From Choanephora cucurbitarum (lineage: Eukaryota > Mucoromycota > Mucoromycetes > Mucorales > Choanephoraceae), in assembly GCA_025331435.1 (NCBI GenBank), contig JAIWNI010000060.1, positions 123,191 through 187,190 of the forward strand: a DNA stretch of 64,000 bases, read 5' to 3'. The notes beneath the pieces are model-generated. The model did not search any database, had not been told where the DNA came from, and was given only the letters and a program-made list of their open reading frames with translations. This document shows positions 12,587-24,541 of this stretch, piece by piece (positions within the stretch are counted from its first letter, which is position 1; each line of letters opens with the position of its first letter). Made by a program: the position numbers and the translations under genes.

Positions 12587-13632
12587 TTAAATAGCAGTCT
12601 TAAGGGATTTTAATTCTTTATAGAGTGACAACATCTTTTCTTCTTTCCAATCAGCCCAAACTTCATAGATAGCCAAGATCTCTTGACTGATCTCTATCAC
12701 ACTCTTCATATCCACATTGAGATCTGCAAACCATTGTTTCATATCCCTTTGATCACCCACAGAACCAGGTGCAAAATCAGCATGATTTAAGACAACAGTG
12801 AGATAGATAGCAGCCAATGCAATCATATGAGGTGGATAGAGTAAACTGACATCTGTTCGGTAAGAATCATTCACAATAAACCACGCATACTGCAGTCCTG
12901 ATTCTCTCATGCCCAATTCATTACATATCTGTGTTAAGGATCGATAAGGATGCCATACAATCAAATAAAATTCCAATTCCTCTAATAAATAAAATTCAAA
13001 TTCTGCTACTTTTGAGCTATCATAAGGGAAGCCACCAAATTCAGCTAATCAAAGAGCATAAAGATAAGAAAAAGTCAATAAACAATAGTTTCCATAGAGA
13101 GATAAGACTTACGCTGAAATACATGCTTAGCCTCTTGCGTCACCATCTTGATATGAATGGGACATTCTTCAATCTTTGTAGCTAGATAGACACAGGTCAC
13201 TAGCACAAGGATTGGGTCTGTACCTCGAATGCTATTACTAAACAAAGCATGATATGAGCCATTTTTCTTCTCGATCATTTTTAGTTGTCTTTACTTTATG
13301 TAAAATCGTTTGAAATAGACAAAAGCAGTAGCCACTACTTGTTGCCTTAATTGAAGTCGTTTAGCTAATTTCTGAATTACTGAAAATACATTAGCTTCGA
13401 AATAGAAAGAAGGAGAATTTGTCATTAGACATACAATGATTAAACCAGATCCTCATCCTCACATAATCGTTTTCAGACACGTATTTTAGATCCTCTTCTC
13501 TGCTTTTTGCTAGTGTCCAGCGATCTAACATCCAGTGGTTTCTAATGTCGGCTGTCAATCGACTCTCTTTCTGTAGTGTGCTTGTTTCCTTTGGTTTTAC
13601 CTCTGTGTTGAAGCCCAGTAATTAGCTGCCAT
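12587..13632 (-). CDS. CCNC: Cyclin C (Mediator kinase-module cyclin, Srb11/Ssn8 type)
   Basis: Partner of Cdk8 in the Mediator kinase module, regulating RNA polymerase II transcription. Five exons join in phase to 268 aa: 13601..13632, 13435..13541, 13295..13379, 13113..13237, 12587..13044. The spliced protein starts [10 protein letters not shown], close to animal cyclin C (M-A-G-N-F-W-Q-S-S). The first cyclin fold contains L-R-Q-Q-V-V-A-T-A and Y-F-K-R-F-Y, and the second contains L-I-V-W-H-P-Y-R and [11 protein letters not shown]. It ends about 15 residues short of the human protein and lacks the Pro/Ser-rich animal tail. It lies 123 bases upstream of cullin-4 on the same strand. Confidence 0.94.
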
Positions 13633-13739
13633 TAGAATGGTTTGAAAAGATGTGTATGTACAGAAATATAGCTTTGTTCCTTATTGCAAGAAAAAAAAAG
13701 TAAACGGACTTTGAATGAATCCAATTGATTAGAATCCAA

Positions 13740-14100
13740 GCATCATAACCAATGCTCAAGTACTTCGAGATAAAGCATTAGCTTGGTTTGGTCACTTTGG
13801 AGGTATAGATCCAAGCGATGATAATGGCAACATTTTGGATTTCAAACGAAAAAAACTACTGTGAATTGATCATAAGCAATGCCTTAAAAGTTGGAGCAAT
13901 CGTTCAGCGTTTGACTTTTTTGAACACTCATAGCATATACAGCTCAATACTAGTTAGTTTAAAAGATAAACTATAGGTTTGGTAGCCTACGCAATTGGGT
14001 ACAAGAAGAAGAACAGATGAGACATGAGTTGAATGTCTTGCTTTCGCAACAACTAATTGAAGTCGTTAGCTCCGTACAAAGCCCAAAAAAAAACTATCGA
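13740..14100 (+). pseudogene. Processed (intron-less) fragment of TRAPPC10
   Basis: On the plus strand, about 110 bases beyond the cyclin C start, the sequence encodes Q-V-L-R-D-K-A-L-A-W-F-G-H-F-G-G, which matches TRAPPC10 across its exon 4/exon 5 junction. The intact gene has an intron at 8607..8664 between R and D; here it is precisely absent. The first ~95 aligned bases differ at five positions by my count, all G-to-A or C-to-T. Beyond that an inserted base breaks the frame and a TGA follows. Homology then fades, with weak islands (N-R-S-A-F-D-F-F; Q-L-I-E-V-V-S-S-V-Q) to about 14100. The best reading is a decayed retrocopy of a spliced transcript. The outer limits are approximate. Confidence 0.8.
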
Positions 14101-17100
14101 GCATTTACTGTTTCAAAAGCACCTGGCTCAGTATTGTCACATAAAGTGTCAATCCCTTTTCTTCATCTTCCTCTGCTGTAAAAAAGTAGCAGCTCTTTCT
14201 TTTAAAAGGAAGCATGAAGAGTGCTTTTATCCTGCAGCTCGAGGTTTTTACACTATGAATGGATACGAGTAGGCAAGTCAAGCCGACTCGTACTAGATAG
14301 AGTATATTCACAAATCAAACTTGAGCCTTGTTGATTTCTCATATCGCTCTTTTTTGTGTGTCAAGCTATCTTGTTTCATCTTGCTTCGGGGCATGCTTAG
14401 ATGGTCGTTTACCGCCTGTACTACAAACGATGCATTCACTCTGTTTATAAATAACTCTAACTAAAATTAAAATGTTTCCGTAGTTTAAAGTTATTGTTAT
14501 CTCTTGATTGCGCAACGGCCACCTCTAAAGATTTTTAATTTTAGGCTGAACATTTACGCACGTATTTCGTAAAAGAAAACGCTTTTTTTTTCTTATCTGA
14601 ATCTAAACATGGTTCTGAAAAGCATATTATATTCTGAGAGCAAGACAACTGATATGTAAGTTGTCATTATTAAAATAACGAACGTGAGGATTAATTCGTG
14701 AAACTTGGTTTTACTTGAATTTTATTTACCAACTGAATAAAATGCATGGATTAATATACGATATTAGATGATAATAAGTTAATTATGCTGACCAAAATGT
14801 TAATAATGAGATATGAAATACAAGTAAAATATACGAACTAGTACAATGAATAGAAAACGTGAGAGAGGAAAAATGTTGAAATGAGGAAGACAATTGGAAA
14901 TTAAATTTTGTATATCATGAGAATTGCAACATGATATAGATCTCAATATACAAAACACACGAAACTCAAAAGAGGATTTGATCAAAATCAGCTCAATTCA
15001 TAACAGGAGTTTTTTTTTCGCATTGTATAGACCCAAAAGAGTATCGGTTATCAAGATAGAACATCAGTCAATGACAACTACTACTTTAGCGCTTTCTAAG
15101 TTCATCCGAACTTAACAGATCACAGACCATGATTTTCTCTTTAGGGTTTAAATAAGCTTTTTTTTTGTGTTGCATTGATTAAATCTCAACTGATGTATTA
15201 AAAGAATAAGGGTTTCTAACAGGTCTAGATTGTCTATAATGACAATCCTACTGACTCTCAAACTGCTTCGATCAAGACATCAAGTTTATCTGTTTTTGAG
15301 TAACAATATTGCAAATCAACTCACAATGACTTCAGTTGACATATTGTTAGACGTGCAAACTGATACGATTTGAACTATAAGTAAATGTAGGCGATGTTCA
15401 ACAAACAGCTTAATTGCGAAACTATTTTTTTTTCTTTTATGCAAATTGCTGCCCTCTTTTAAGCCGTTTAAACAATATTCTTGGCTTTTTCAAGCTAAGC
15501 TTAATGATGGGGCAGCCCATTGACAGGTTAGTCAAAGCTAGGTTGAAGGAACCCGTGTAGCAGGTCTTGATTAACTGTAAATAAGTTAGTTAATATAAGC
15601 AAATGCATGAAATCTAAATCTAGTCTCTACTTCTATCTAAGCTTTGAATGTTATGTCTACAAGGTGAAGCTGACATGTGAAGCAGCCTATCAAACAACTG
15701 AAATCAGCAGTTTCTCTTTGCTGAAAAGGGAGCTTAAGCTTCTTCTGCCTGAAGCCATATAACATCATGACCAGAAACTTATGATCAATTGAAGAAAAAT
15801 GCATCTCGGCGCCGAAATTGATTCCGCTTGCTCGCTTTGATGAATAATTAATCTACATAAAAACAGAATTCAAGTTTGCGAGTAATTATATATGAAAATC
15901 TCTGTTTTTATTGTTGGTGCTTACTATGATACCAGCTCTCTCAACAGATAGCATTTGAGTCACATTACTGAGAATTAGAAGAAAATACTTTGCAGCGTGC
16001 GAACACATTTGAAAAGCATTTGAAAAGAGTACCTGAATTTAAAAGATAGTCTTCATCTGGAGCTGAAACTGATTCATTTCCAAAAGTCTGCTGAAATTAA
16101 CCGCTTTATTGAAAAGTAAGACAAACGCGAACAGCTGGCGTCTGCAGGTTTGATGAAAGCAGAGACTGTGAGGGAGCCTCTCTCCATCTTTTTTCTGAGT
16201 ACACTGCTTTGAATTGTTAGGATTGTTAGTACAGTAGCGGGCCATTTCGCAAATAAATCTTTGAGTTATGCATGGTTACCATTAATAAAAACGATGTTCC
16301 TCGGATATAAGGCGTTAACTATACGCCGGTATGTAGACCAACCCAAGTCCTTCTGCACACCTATGATGTCAAAGTCCAGCGAGTAAAAAGAAAAGCTACA
16401 TTTACATAGTCAATCGCTCAGAAAAAAAGAGTATCAATGGTAGAATTCGATTGAAGGTGATTTTTGAAAAGTTTAGAAGAAGTCAGTAATAGCTTTCAGG
16501 CTAAAGATTCTATGTTATCCCCTTTGTTTCGGACCTTTGTTACACACGTTCCCAAAGTAGATTGTAGGTCGTCTTAATAACACCCTTAGCTGCCAAGACG
16601 AAGAAAGAACAAATGATAGTATTTGGCTTTGTTATCAAACTTTGTTCTGAGGCTGTATCATACAACAAACATTTTAATTACTAAATCCACTCTTCTAATA
16701 TCTTGTAACACTTGTTTTGCGATGTTCTTTTACAAATATGAAAACAGATACCTACACAGATGTGTAACACTGACCTGTGGTAACGAAGGCGATGTACCTT
16801 TTTTTCGGTATAACGCACTGCTTAATCAAAACAACGTTGCTGAAGACTTCGCCCTAAAAAATCACCCGTCAGAATGCAGAATAGGACTCATAGTTTGACA
16901 ATCAGATACGAGGTCAGAAGGTTGGATAACATGCTGGTTGGTTGAAGAATTGAGTGTTGCATAGTCCCGCTGCTCCTTAAGAAGTGAGCAACAATAACCT
17001 TGAAATGAATTCGGCCACATGTCTGCATTGTTGGAACAGACTAGAAGCATTTACTTGCTCAACTTAATATCTAGCAAATTTGACGGCAATTGTCATTTGT

Positions 17101-18695
17101 TCTCTTCAACAGTCGATGTGATTGCTCTACATAAAGTAGCAGATAATGGGCCCAATGTTGCCAAGAACCAAGCAGATTGAAAGGTATATAAATGCTTGTA
17201 TTGTTCAGTTGCTGTTTAGTTAGAAGAGTAAAGAGAGCAACCAGAGCTATTTCTTGCATCAAATTGCTGAATATCATGCATCGATACTAACTTGTATTGA
17301 GATCGATGAGAACCATATCATTGTGCTAGAGGTTATCAGTGAGAATCTAGAAACTTACAAAAGGCTCACGTTTGCCAATATGTTGAGAATGTTGAGCTAT
17401 GTTAATGTGGAGAAAAATACCAACTGTTGCTGTTATCTGTTAAATCTTGATAAGACTGAAATTAAGTTGATACTTTTGACTTGAAAGATAAATGACTTAC
17501 CTGCTGGTAAAGTCGTTAAATACGATGTGCTTTCATTACAATAAGAGTTGAAGCGAAAAGAAAAGTGTTGCAGACGAAGCTATTTTGTTGGAAGAACAAC
17601 TCATGCTATCATTGATTAAGAACCTACACAAAGAGAGATTAGAGAATAGTCGCTATTTACGCGAAATAATTATACTAACAATATTCCTTTCTGATTCGCA
17701 TTAAAAGGCGGAGCTCAAGCGATGAGTAATGGCATATCGAAATGGAAAATATCGTATAGTGTTGTCAGTATACAAGTAAAAAGAAAACAAAAAGTCGAAG
17801 ATGCTATCTGAGAGAAAAAGGACCATTATTATATAGTGGAATATCATTGCATTGAATCTGCAAAATTTACTGCTGTACCTATACGTCAAAATAAAACCAA
17901 CTTGTCTTTATGCTTGGTTTTCCTCATGGTTTTCTGATATATAGGAAGATGGCAAAAAAAAAAGAGCCACTGTTGATAAAGAAGAAATTAACTTTAGTAG
18001 TAACTCATGCTTACGAGATCATCTGTTTGAAACAGCTTTATGGATTCTGTCAACAATTTGGGTCAGAGCTTGAGCAAGTTCGGATAAAAAAAACTTTCAA
18101 GGACTAAATAGGTGTACAAATCCCTAACTTTTTACAAGCGCAACTCAAATTTTTTTGTGTACAATCTATTTCTGGAAATAGTGAACCTCGTTCCTTTTCC
18201 TTGCTCTTGTTTAACCTGTCCAACCTACAAGAACCCAAATAGAGTAAGAGTTGTTCAAAACGCCTGGTTCGCTTTAGAAGAACTTGTGATCGAGAATGTT
18301 GCTTTTCGTTGTTTATGATCGATAATCTGATATACTTTGACATATTGTAGTACAACTCTAATTCAACACTAAACTGCATGCCACTTATATCACTTCTTTT
18401 CCCACTCTTTTTCACCTTCAGTATGACACAATCTAAAAAAAGAAACCCTCAGTATGTTGACAATAGCCTTTAGAGAGAAGGAATCAAAACAATAAAGAGC
18501 GGGAGGATAAACTGGCATCTAAAAAAATTCAAAAATTAAAAAAAAAAAAGTTTGTCTTTTATAATTAAAGTTACATCTGTACAACATACACCATAAGTGA
18601 TTCTGTCAACGAAAATATTAATATCACGTTTCTCTTTCTTCCTTCTTTTCTCTCCTTCTTCTCCTTTCTATTGATAAGCATCTTTTTCATATACT
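14101..18695. other. Gene-poor AT-rich region
   Basis: About 4.6 kb with no gene I can support. Open frames are short (about 60-103 codons), lie on both strands and resemble no family. The longest (minus strand 18104..18415) overlaps a plus-strand frame and reads as chance. A minus-strand patch near 16270-16410 stays open for about 46 codons (with I-G-V-Q-K-D-L-G-W-S) but leads nowhere. The region may be old decayed mobile-element DNA, but I see no terminal repeats. The last ~100 bases are CT-rich, consistent with a leader for the methyltransferase. Confidence 0.4.
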
Positions 18696-20119
18696 ATGGC
18701 TTTCTTTACTTCTTTTCGAGTTCTCTTCTCAAAAAGGAATAAGCGATCCTCTGGTGCTAATTACGATACAAAGCGCATTGACAATAACAAGCAGCTGCCC
18801 AATGGCAAGCCGCAATCTAGAACTCAGTCTCTTACAGAATCCGTTTCACCAGGCAAGCAGACGTCAAGTATAGGCACCAATTTCCAATTCAAAGATGGCA
18901 GACGTTACCATGGCGATTCCGATATCGCTTATTTGTTACCTACAGATGATGATGGTAAATGAAAAAAGTTATTCTCAATAGAAAGAGAAAATTTTCTTTT
19001 TTTTTCGAATTGCTAAAGTCTATTTAGAGGCTGACCGAGTGCATCAACAACATTGGATTCTTCGTTATGCATTGCAATGGTAATATAATACAATGCAATA
19101 GAAACATTGACTCATTGTATTGAAATCAATAGTAATTATCAAGCACCTGTTTCAGATCGATTGACAGAAGGCATTGTTGTCTTGGATTCTGGTTGTGGGC
19201 CTGCCACATGGACCTTTGAAATGGGTGAACAATACCCTAATTCCAAATTCTTTGGTGTTGATGCTGCTGCCGTCTTTCCCGAGAATATCAAGCCTGCCAA
19301 TGTAGAGTTTGCTATTGGTAACATCGGAAATCGAATTCCATACCCTGACAACACTTTCGATTATATCCATCAACGCCTATTAGTATTTGGCATGACTTAT
19401 GATGATTGGGAGAATGTAAGTGTTTAACCTAGAAATTCTTTGAACTTGTCGATGCTTACTTCTTTTGTTACTTACTTTAGGGATTAAAAGAATTGTATCG
19501 TGTATTAAAGCCTGGAGGTTATATTGAATTGGCAGAGGTTAATATCTATTTATTTTATTTATTTAATTGCAATTTCAATTATTGACTTGAAAAAAAAATA
19601 TTTTTATTCTTATTATTATAGCCAGATCTACAAGACCTCAGTCATGCTGGTCCTCTTTTAGAAAGGTTACAAAAACAAAGTAAGTTCTACATTCATTCAT
19701 ATCAAATTCAGTTGATTGATCTATTCGCTACAAGTGTCTACTATGTTGGAATCCCGAAATATGCCATCCAAAATTGCCTCTGAACTTGAAAGTCGGTTAG
19801 TTAAGGCTGGATTCATCGGTGAAGTAACAAAAGTGACCCCTTTGAAACTGAATCATACAGACAAAGCTGGTCAATTACTATGGTAATATATACATATTCT
19901 TTTCAGAATGATTGTATTGGATGGCTTATTCATTTTGAAAATAGGGATGACTATAAACATGCCTATGCTAATGTAAGACCTGCTGTTGCTACAACTACAC
20001 CTGAATGGGAAGATGCAGAAGTCTTCAACAGATACCTTGATTCTTGTGGTGCTGAAGCTGCTCAATATAAGACATGCGTCAACTGGTTTGCTTGTTATGC
20101 TCAAAAGCCTCTTCAATAA
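18696..20119 (+). CDS. SAM-dependent class I methyltransferase
   Basis: Seven exons join in phase to 343 aa: 18696..18954, 19028..19079, 19133..19415, 19481..19537, 19622..19679, 19735..19882, 19945..20119. A polar, basic N-terminal extension of about 75 residues precedes R-V-H-Q-Q-H-W-I-L-R-Y-A. The Rossmann motif I is V-V-L-D-S-G-C-G-P-A-T-W-T, followed by F-F-G-V-D (acidic ribose-binding position), F-D-Y-I-H-Q-R and post-motif L-Y-R-V-L-K-P-G-G-Y-I-E-L. This is the general 'Methyltransf' fold of many fungal LaeA-like and small-molecule methyltransferases. The substrate cannot be told. It stands alone, without biosynthetic neighbours. Confidence 0.85.
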
Positions 20120-22619
20120 CCCTCCTCTCTCTTCTTTTTTTTTTTCACAATTCCAAATTTGACATTTATAAGTTTGCGCTGGTCTTTCGAATGAAAATAG
20201 AAAATATCGCAAAACTGTATCCAATTCAATGTATATCTATCTATACTTAAAGGTAACAGGTTTACCTTTACTACATAGTCTATCCATTTTATCTCTCGAT
20301 TAAAGAAATCGCATTTGACATATTATTTATTACAAGTGTCTATTTCAAATCAGTTGATGAAGTGTTGTAGCCCTTTTACTCTTTCTTTCTCTCTGGATAT
20401 TAGTTTTTTTTTTGTTTAAAGAAATGATCGAGTCTACTCTTGGGTATACTTGACTATCTTCATGCAAGTATCGAAAGCAATAACAGGGTATCTAGAAATG
20501 AGAGTCCCACTAAATGAAGCATAGAAAAAGACGTTTTGATATCAGAGGGTCTTTTTTCTCTAAGTTGCATTCAAAGCTGAAAGCTGTCTAAACTTTTTAT
20601 AGCAGCAAGTATAGTTTCCTTGTTAAAAGTTCATAATTGGCGCCCGTGCTCAAGTGCTGCTGCTTTCGCTCTTTATAATGCAAGCCATACTGGACAGAAT
20701 ATTTCTAAGTCAGAGAAATTTGTAAAACAACAATGCCATCTTAGTATAAGCAAGCCGTTCAGTATAATTCTCTGTTCAGACTTGGGACTTTTTTATTTCT
20801 ATCTTTAGAGTACTCTAAGTTTAGAGAACCCATTGGACTTGCAGCATTCTAAGTGAATCTACTAGAGATGCTTTTAAATCATCATTTAGTTAAATTTGTG
20901 GGTCAATCGAGACTCATAGATTTGCTAAAATTAAATTAAATATGCATGGTGACAATGAGCAAGAGCCAATCTATAATTCTCTCTAGAATTACATGCTTCT
21001 TATGGATTGTTATTAACTCAAGGACTGCACATGTTTCGGCACAAAGCATAGGTTTCGAACACAATTCCTTAAAAAAGAAAGTTACCTAAAAAGTAGTGCA
21101 GCTCAGCGGCACGCATTCTTTAGGTTGTTGCTAGGACCATCATTATTTCTACCACTATAGCTTTAGGTAATATATACTGCCACTGCTACCATTAATAATT
21201 TTAATCTTATTAGCTCCAACGGTTACTGTTTTTATTACTACTAGTAGCTTCGATAGCTATCTATTCGAAAAATTGGAATGTGAGCAATTTGCTATATGAA
21301 ACTGTGTAGCTGTCATACACAAGCATATTTAGAAAAGTGTTGCTAAAAAAATAATGCGTGTAACTGATGATCACTAAAACATTTGCTTCTTTTTGTATTA
21401 TCATCTTTAAGCTGTTTAGCCTTGGCAACGCGAATAAGATTCTAAGAAAATTGTAATGTGCAAGTAACCAAATGTGTTTTAGAATTAAAGCTGAAGCATA
21501 GATAGACCCGCTCAAACATATGTTTTCTAATAATTACATGACTTGCAGGGTTAACGAACTGAATATTCTTCTAACCACCTCAAAGAAGCTAGGCAGCATG
21601 AAGTCACCAAACAAAGTAGAATGTGGGGAGAATCAATCAGAAACCTGTTAAATATAGTAAGTGCTTAGGGAGCCTATAGTAAGTGCTTAGGGAGCCTATA
21701 GTAAGTAGAGGAACTTGTTTACCCGAAAGAAGCCCTCTTTTCTGGTTACAATCAGAAAAATCTGCAATACGACACTGTTTCTTCTTTGAACAGCATTTGG
21801 TGTTCCCGGATAAATTTCGGGTGAAGGCCCTCATCTTCCTTATGTATAAGCTTAAAGATAATATTTTATGTCAAGTTATGCTGTAACTCGAAATAGACAT
21901 AAAAAACTACTCTTTTGAATATTAATAGAGTGAAAAAAAAAGAGAACGTAATGACGTCTTGCGGATAACTTGATACCTACGAAGCATGAACAAGAGAAGC
22001 CTCAATCTCCTGAAATACGATGTTTCTATTTTGACCGATGCTGAATAGAATAATGTTTCGGTTAAATTTTGCCCGATATAATTAATCGAAGGAAAAAAAG
22101 GGCTCGTGTTCCTAGATAAGATTTTGCAGGCACATCCCCTTCGATCCATAAGAATATACAAGCTGCTTGCTCATTTGGAATGTATATGAACAAAGATTCA
22201 TTCGATGCTGATTTGAGAAACTGAAAAATTGTTTTTTACATGTATTGACTTAAACTAAAAGATCTCTATTTGAGTAAAATGTAGCATGAATGTGAATTTC
22301 AGAATCCACGCACAAATCAGAAAAAGAAAAAAAAAAGAGAGAAGGAGGATGCTTAAGATTCAGTAAGTTAAATCAAGATACCATTTCTTTTTATTGTAGC
22401 TATCTCGCAATTATACTCAAGCTGATTAAAGTGTTTATGTATTTCAATATCAAACATCAGGGAACAAAAAGATACAGTTTTGATGTTAACAAAATAAAGC
22501 ATAATTTGATACAGTTTGACTCTTGTAATGACAGATTTCAAACTGAGAGTGATCATTTTGTTTAAAAGAGCTGGGGATCTCTTCTTTCGCTTTTTTCTTT
22601 TGCAATAAAATTCAACAGA
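20120..22619. other. Intergenic region, no gene seen
   Basis: About 2.5 kb of AT-rich sequence between the methyltransferase and glycosyltransferase genes. Open frames are short (62-117 codons), overlap each other on opposite strands and look like chance. A 22-base tandem repeat lies at 21653-21706 (listed separately). Confidence 0.45.
21653..21706. repeat. 22-base tandem repeat, about 2.5 copies
   Basis: Two perfect copies of a 22-base unit beginning TATAGTAAGTGC and ending GGAGCC (21653..21674 and 21675..21696), plus a 10-base third start. It is a local duplication in intergenic DNA with no evident function. Confidence 0.9.
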
Positions 22620-24474
22620 ATGAAATTGAAATCTATTAGCTTATTTTCATTGACAGCAAGTTTATTGTTGAGCTTTGGTCACGCAAACGATCTAGAAGCA
22701 ACTTACTACCAAGACCAAGGATTCAAGAAAGTAGCGTTTTTTGCAGCTATAGGTGGAAGTTCTCACTTTAATTGGGTTCTAAACATCTGTGATGAACTTG
22801 GTTCAAGAGGACACAATACTACGTTTTTGACTGCAGTAAGTAAAATAAAAACAGCCAGAAATCTTAGGAAATCAACATGCTGATTCGGTGACTTAGGACA
22901 CATCTACCAAATTTGGAAAACCATTCAAACATGTTCAAACTATTCCTATTGTTCCTGGGCCTAAATATGATGCAAAAAGCGTTGCTAATAGTGAAACCGT
23001 TCGAAAGTTCCACCCAGGCAAACTTATTTCATTTGTATTCGAACTTAGTGTTAAAGATTATAAGAAAAGTAAGAGTACAGCCAAAAAAAAAGGAAAGGTA
23101 GCAAATGACTCATTATCAACTTGATGCAAAAATATAGGTTATTTGGCTGTTCGAGATTATCTGATAGAAAACGAAGTGGATTTGGTCCTTTGCGATCATT
23201 TCGCAGAATCTTGCGTGGATGCAGCTAAAGCTGTAGGGATTCCTTATATCGTCACTACAACTCCTGTCTCAGTTGATGGTAAGAAAACATCATTCCATAT
23301 TACATTTCTTGAAGTAATTGACTCTTTCTGTTTAATTTTTCTAGGCGCATCAGCACCTTATATATCTATCGATGCTGATTACGGATCTCAACCTACCACA
23401 GAATTTCAGTCTCTATTCAGTCGATTTTATGATCGTTATGTTAGTTCGTTTATTTTCTATAAACATCTATCGCCTGTTCTCAAGAAACAAATGCAAGTAA
23501 AGAAAGAGCTTGGTCTACCGGCCAAAATGCAAGGCCATAGCGAAGCTTGGAAGGATTCCTTGATTTTGGTCAATAACGCCTTTGGACTTTTGCCTGCTCG
23601 ACCCTTGGGTCCCCTTGTTGAACTGATAGGTCCCATTATGAACAAGCACTATCCACCCTTGACTGATTCATTCAAGACCTTCCTTGATAGCCATCAACGC
23701 GTAGCCTACATAGCCTTTGGACAGACAGCCACCCCCTCACCTAACGATGCTACTACCATCTTGCTATCACTTTTGGAAGGCTTTGAACAAGGTGTTTTGG
23801 ATGGTTTTATCTGGTCTACTGTCAATAGTGACGACCTATTTCCCGAGACTGTCAAGACAAAATCAGGCAAAGTCTATCACACACAAGATATTTTTGCAGG
23901 CACCTATCCTGATATCCGTATGGTCACTTGGTCTCCTCAAATGAGTCTTTTGTTACATCCTTCTGTTCGTTTGTTTATCTCTCATGCTGGCTTTGGATCT
24001 ATTTCTGAGTCTATCTTTGCTGGCAAGCCTTTGCTACTGTTCCCCTTCTTTGGAGATCAACCTAACAATGCTAGATGGTTGGAGCAAAACAAACTGGGTA
24101 TGGCGTTTGCTTATGACACACCTTCCTTGGAAATTACCAAAAAAATGAAATTGCTTGTGGAAGATAAAGACAATGTATACAGCGAGCACATGAAGCGTAT
24201 GAAAGCTCATGTACAAATTCGATCAAAACATAGTGTCATCCGAGGTGCTGATTTGATAGAAGAAGTGCTCTATACTCATAGAGATGGTGTTATTGAGCAT
24301 CGTGTCTCTGCTGATCGTCGTATGTCCTATATAAAGGCACATAACTTGGATCTGTATGCTCTTTTATCTCTTGTTGTGACCTGTATTCTCTCCGTCTTTG
24401 GATTTGTTGCTTTCAAATTATACACATTCGCTCAACCCTATCTTCGCCAATACAATAAACTTAAGACACAGTAA
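22620..24474 (+). CDS. UDP-glycosyltransferase (GT1/UGT family), membrane-anchored
   Basis: Transfers a sugar from a UDP-sugar to a lipophilic acceptor. Four exons join in phase to 552 aa: 22620..22835, 22897..23068, 23138..23278, 23345..24474. The N-terminus has a signal peptide (hydrophobic stretch to about residue 22). The acceptor domain includes G-G-S-S-H-F-N-W, a UGT N-terminal motif, and D-L-V-L-C-D-H-F. The donor-binding signature is W-S-P-Q-M-S-L-L-L-H-P-S-V-R, then F-I-S-H-A-G-F-G-S-I-S-E-S and P-F-F-G-D-Q-P-N-N-A. A single membrane segment near the C-terminus (L-Y-A-L-L-S-L-V-V-T-C-I-L) with a short basic tail resembles animal ER-type UGTs, so a lumenal catalytic domain is inferred. 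AATAAA lies about 20 bases past the stop. Acceptor unknown; sterols or lipids are plausible. Confidence 0.9.
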
Positions 24475-24541
24475 TTTTATTATTATCAACACACAATAAA
24501 AGCATTTTTGTTGTTTATTTATTTTTTGATCATGAAGAAAA

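Noticed and set aside
12931..13185. An 84-codon plus-strand frame within cyclin C.
   Set aside because: It overlaps a well-supported spliced gene on the other strand and has no protein resemblance.
13258..13294. An apparent in-frame stop in cyclin C near 13292, suggesting a pseudogene.
   Set aside because: It lies inside a normal 57-base intron (13238..13294). Splicing gives the expected Y-F-K-R-F-Y followed by N-S-I-R-G-T-D-P.
16862..17484. Several open frames of 62-76 codons on both strands.
   Set aside because: Mutually overlapping, AT-driven composition, no recognised motif.
18104..18415. A 103-codon minus-strand frame.
   Set aside because: It overlaps a plus-strand frame, shows no family motifs and has no splice partner.
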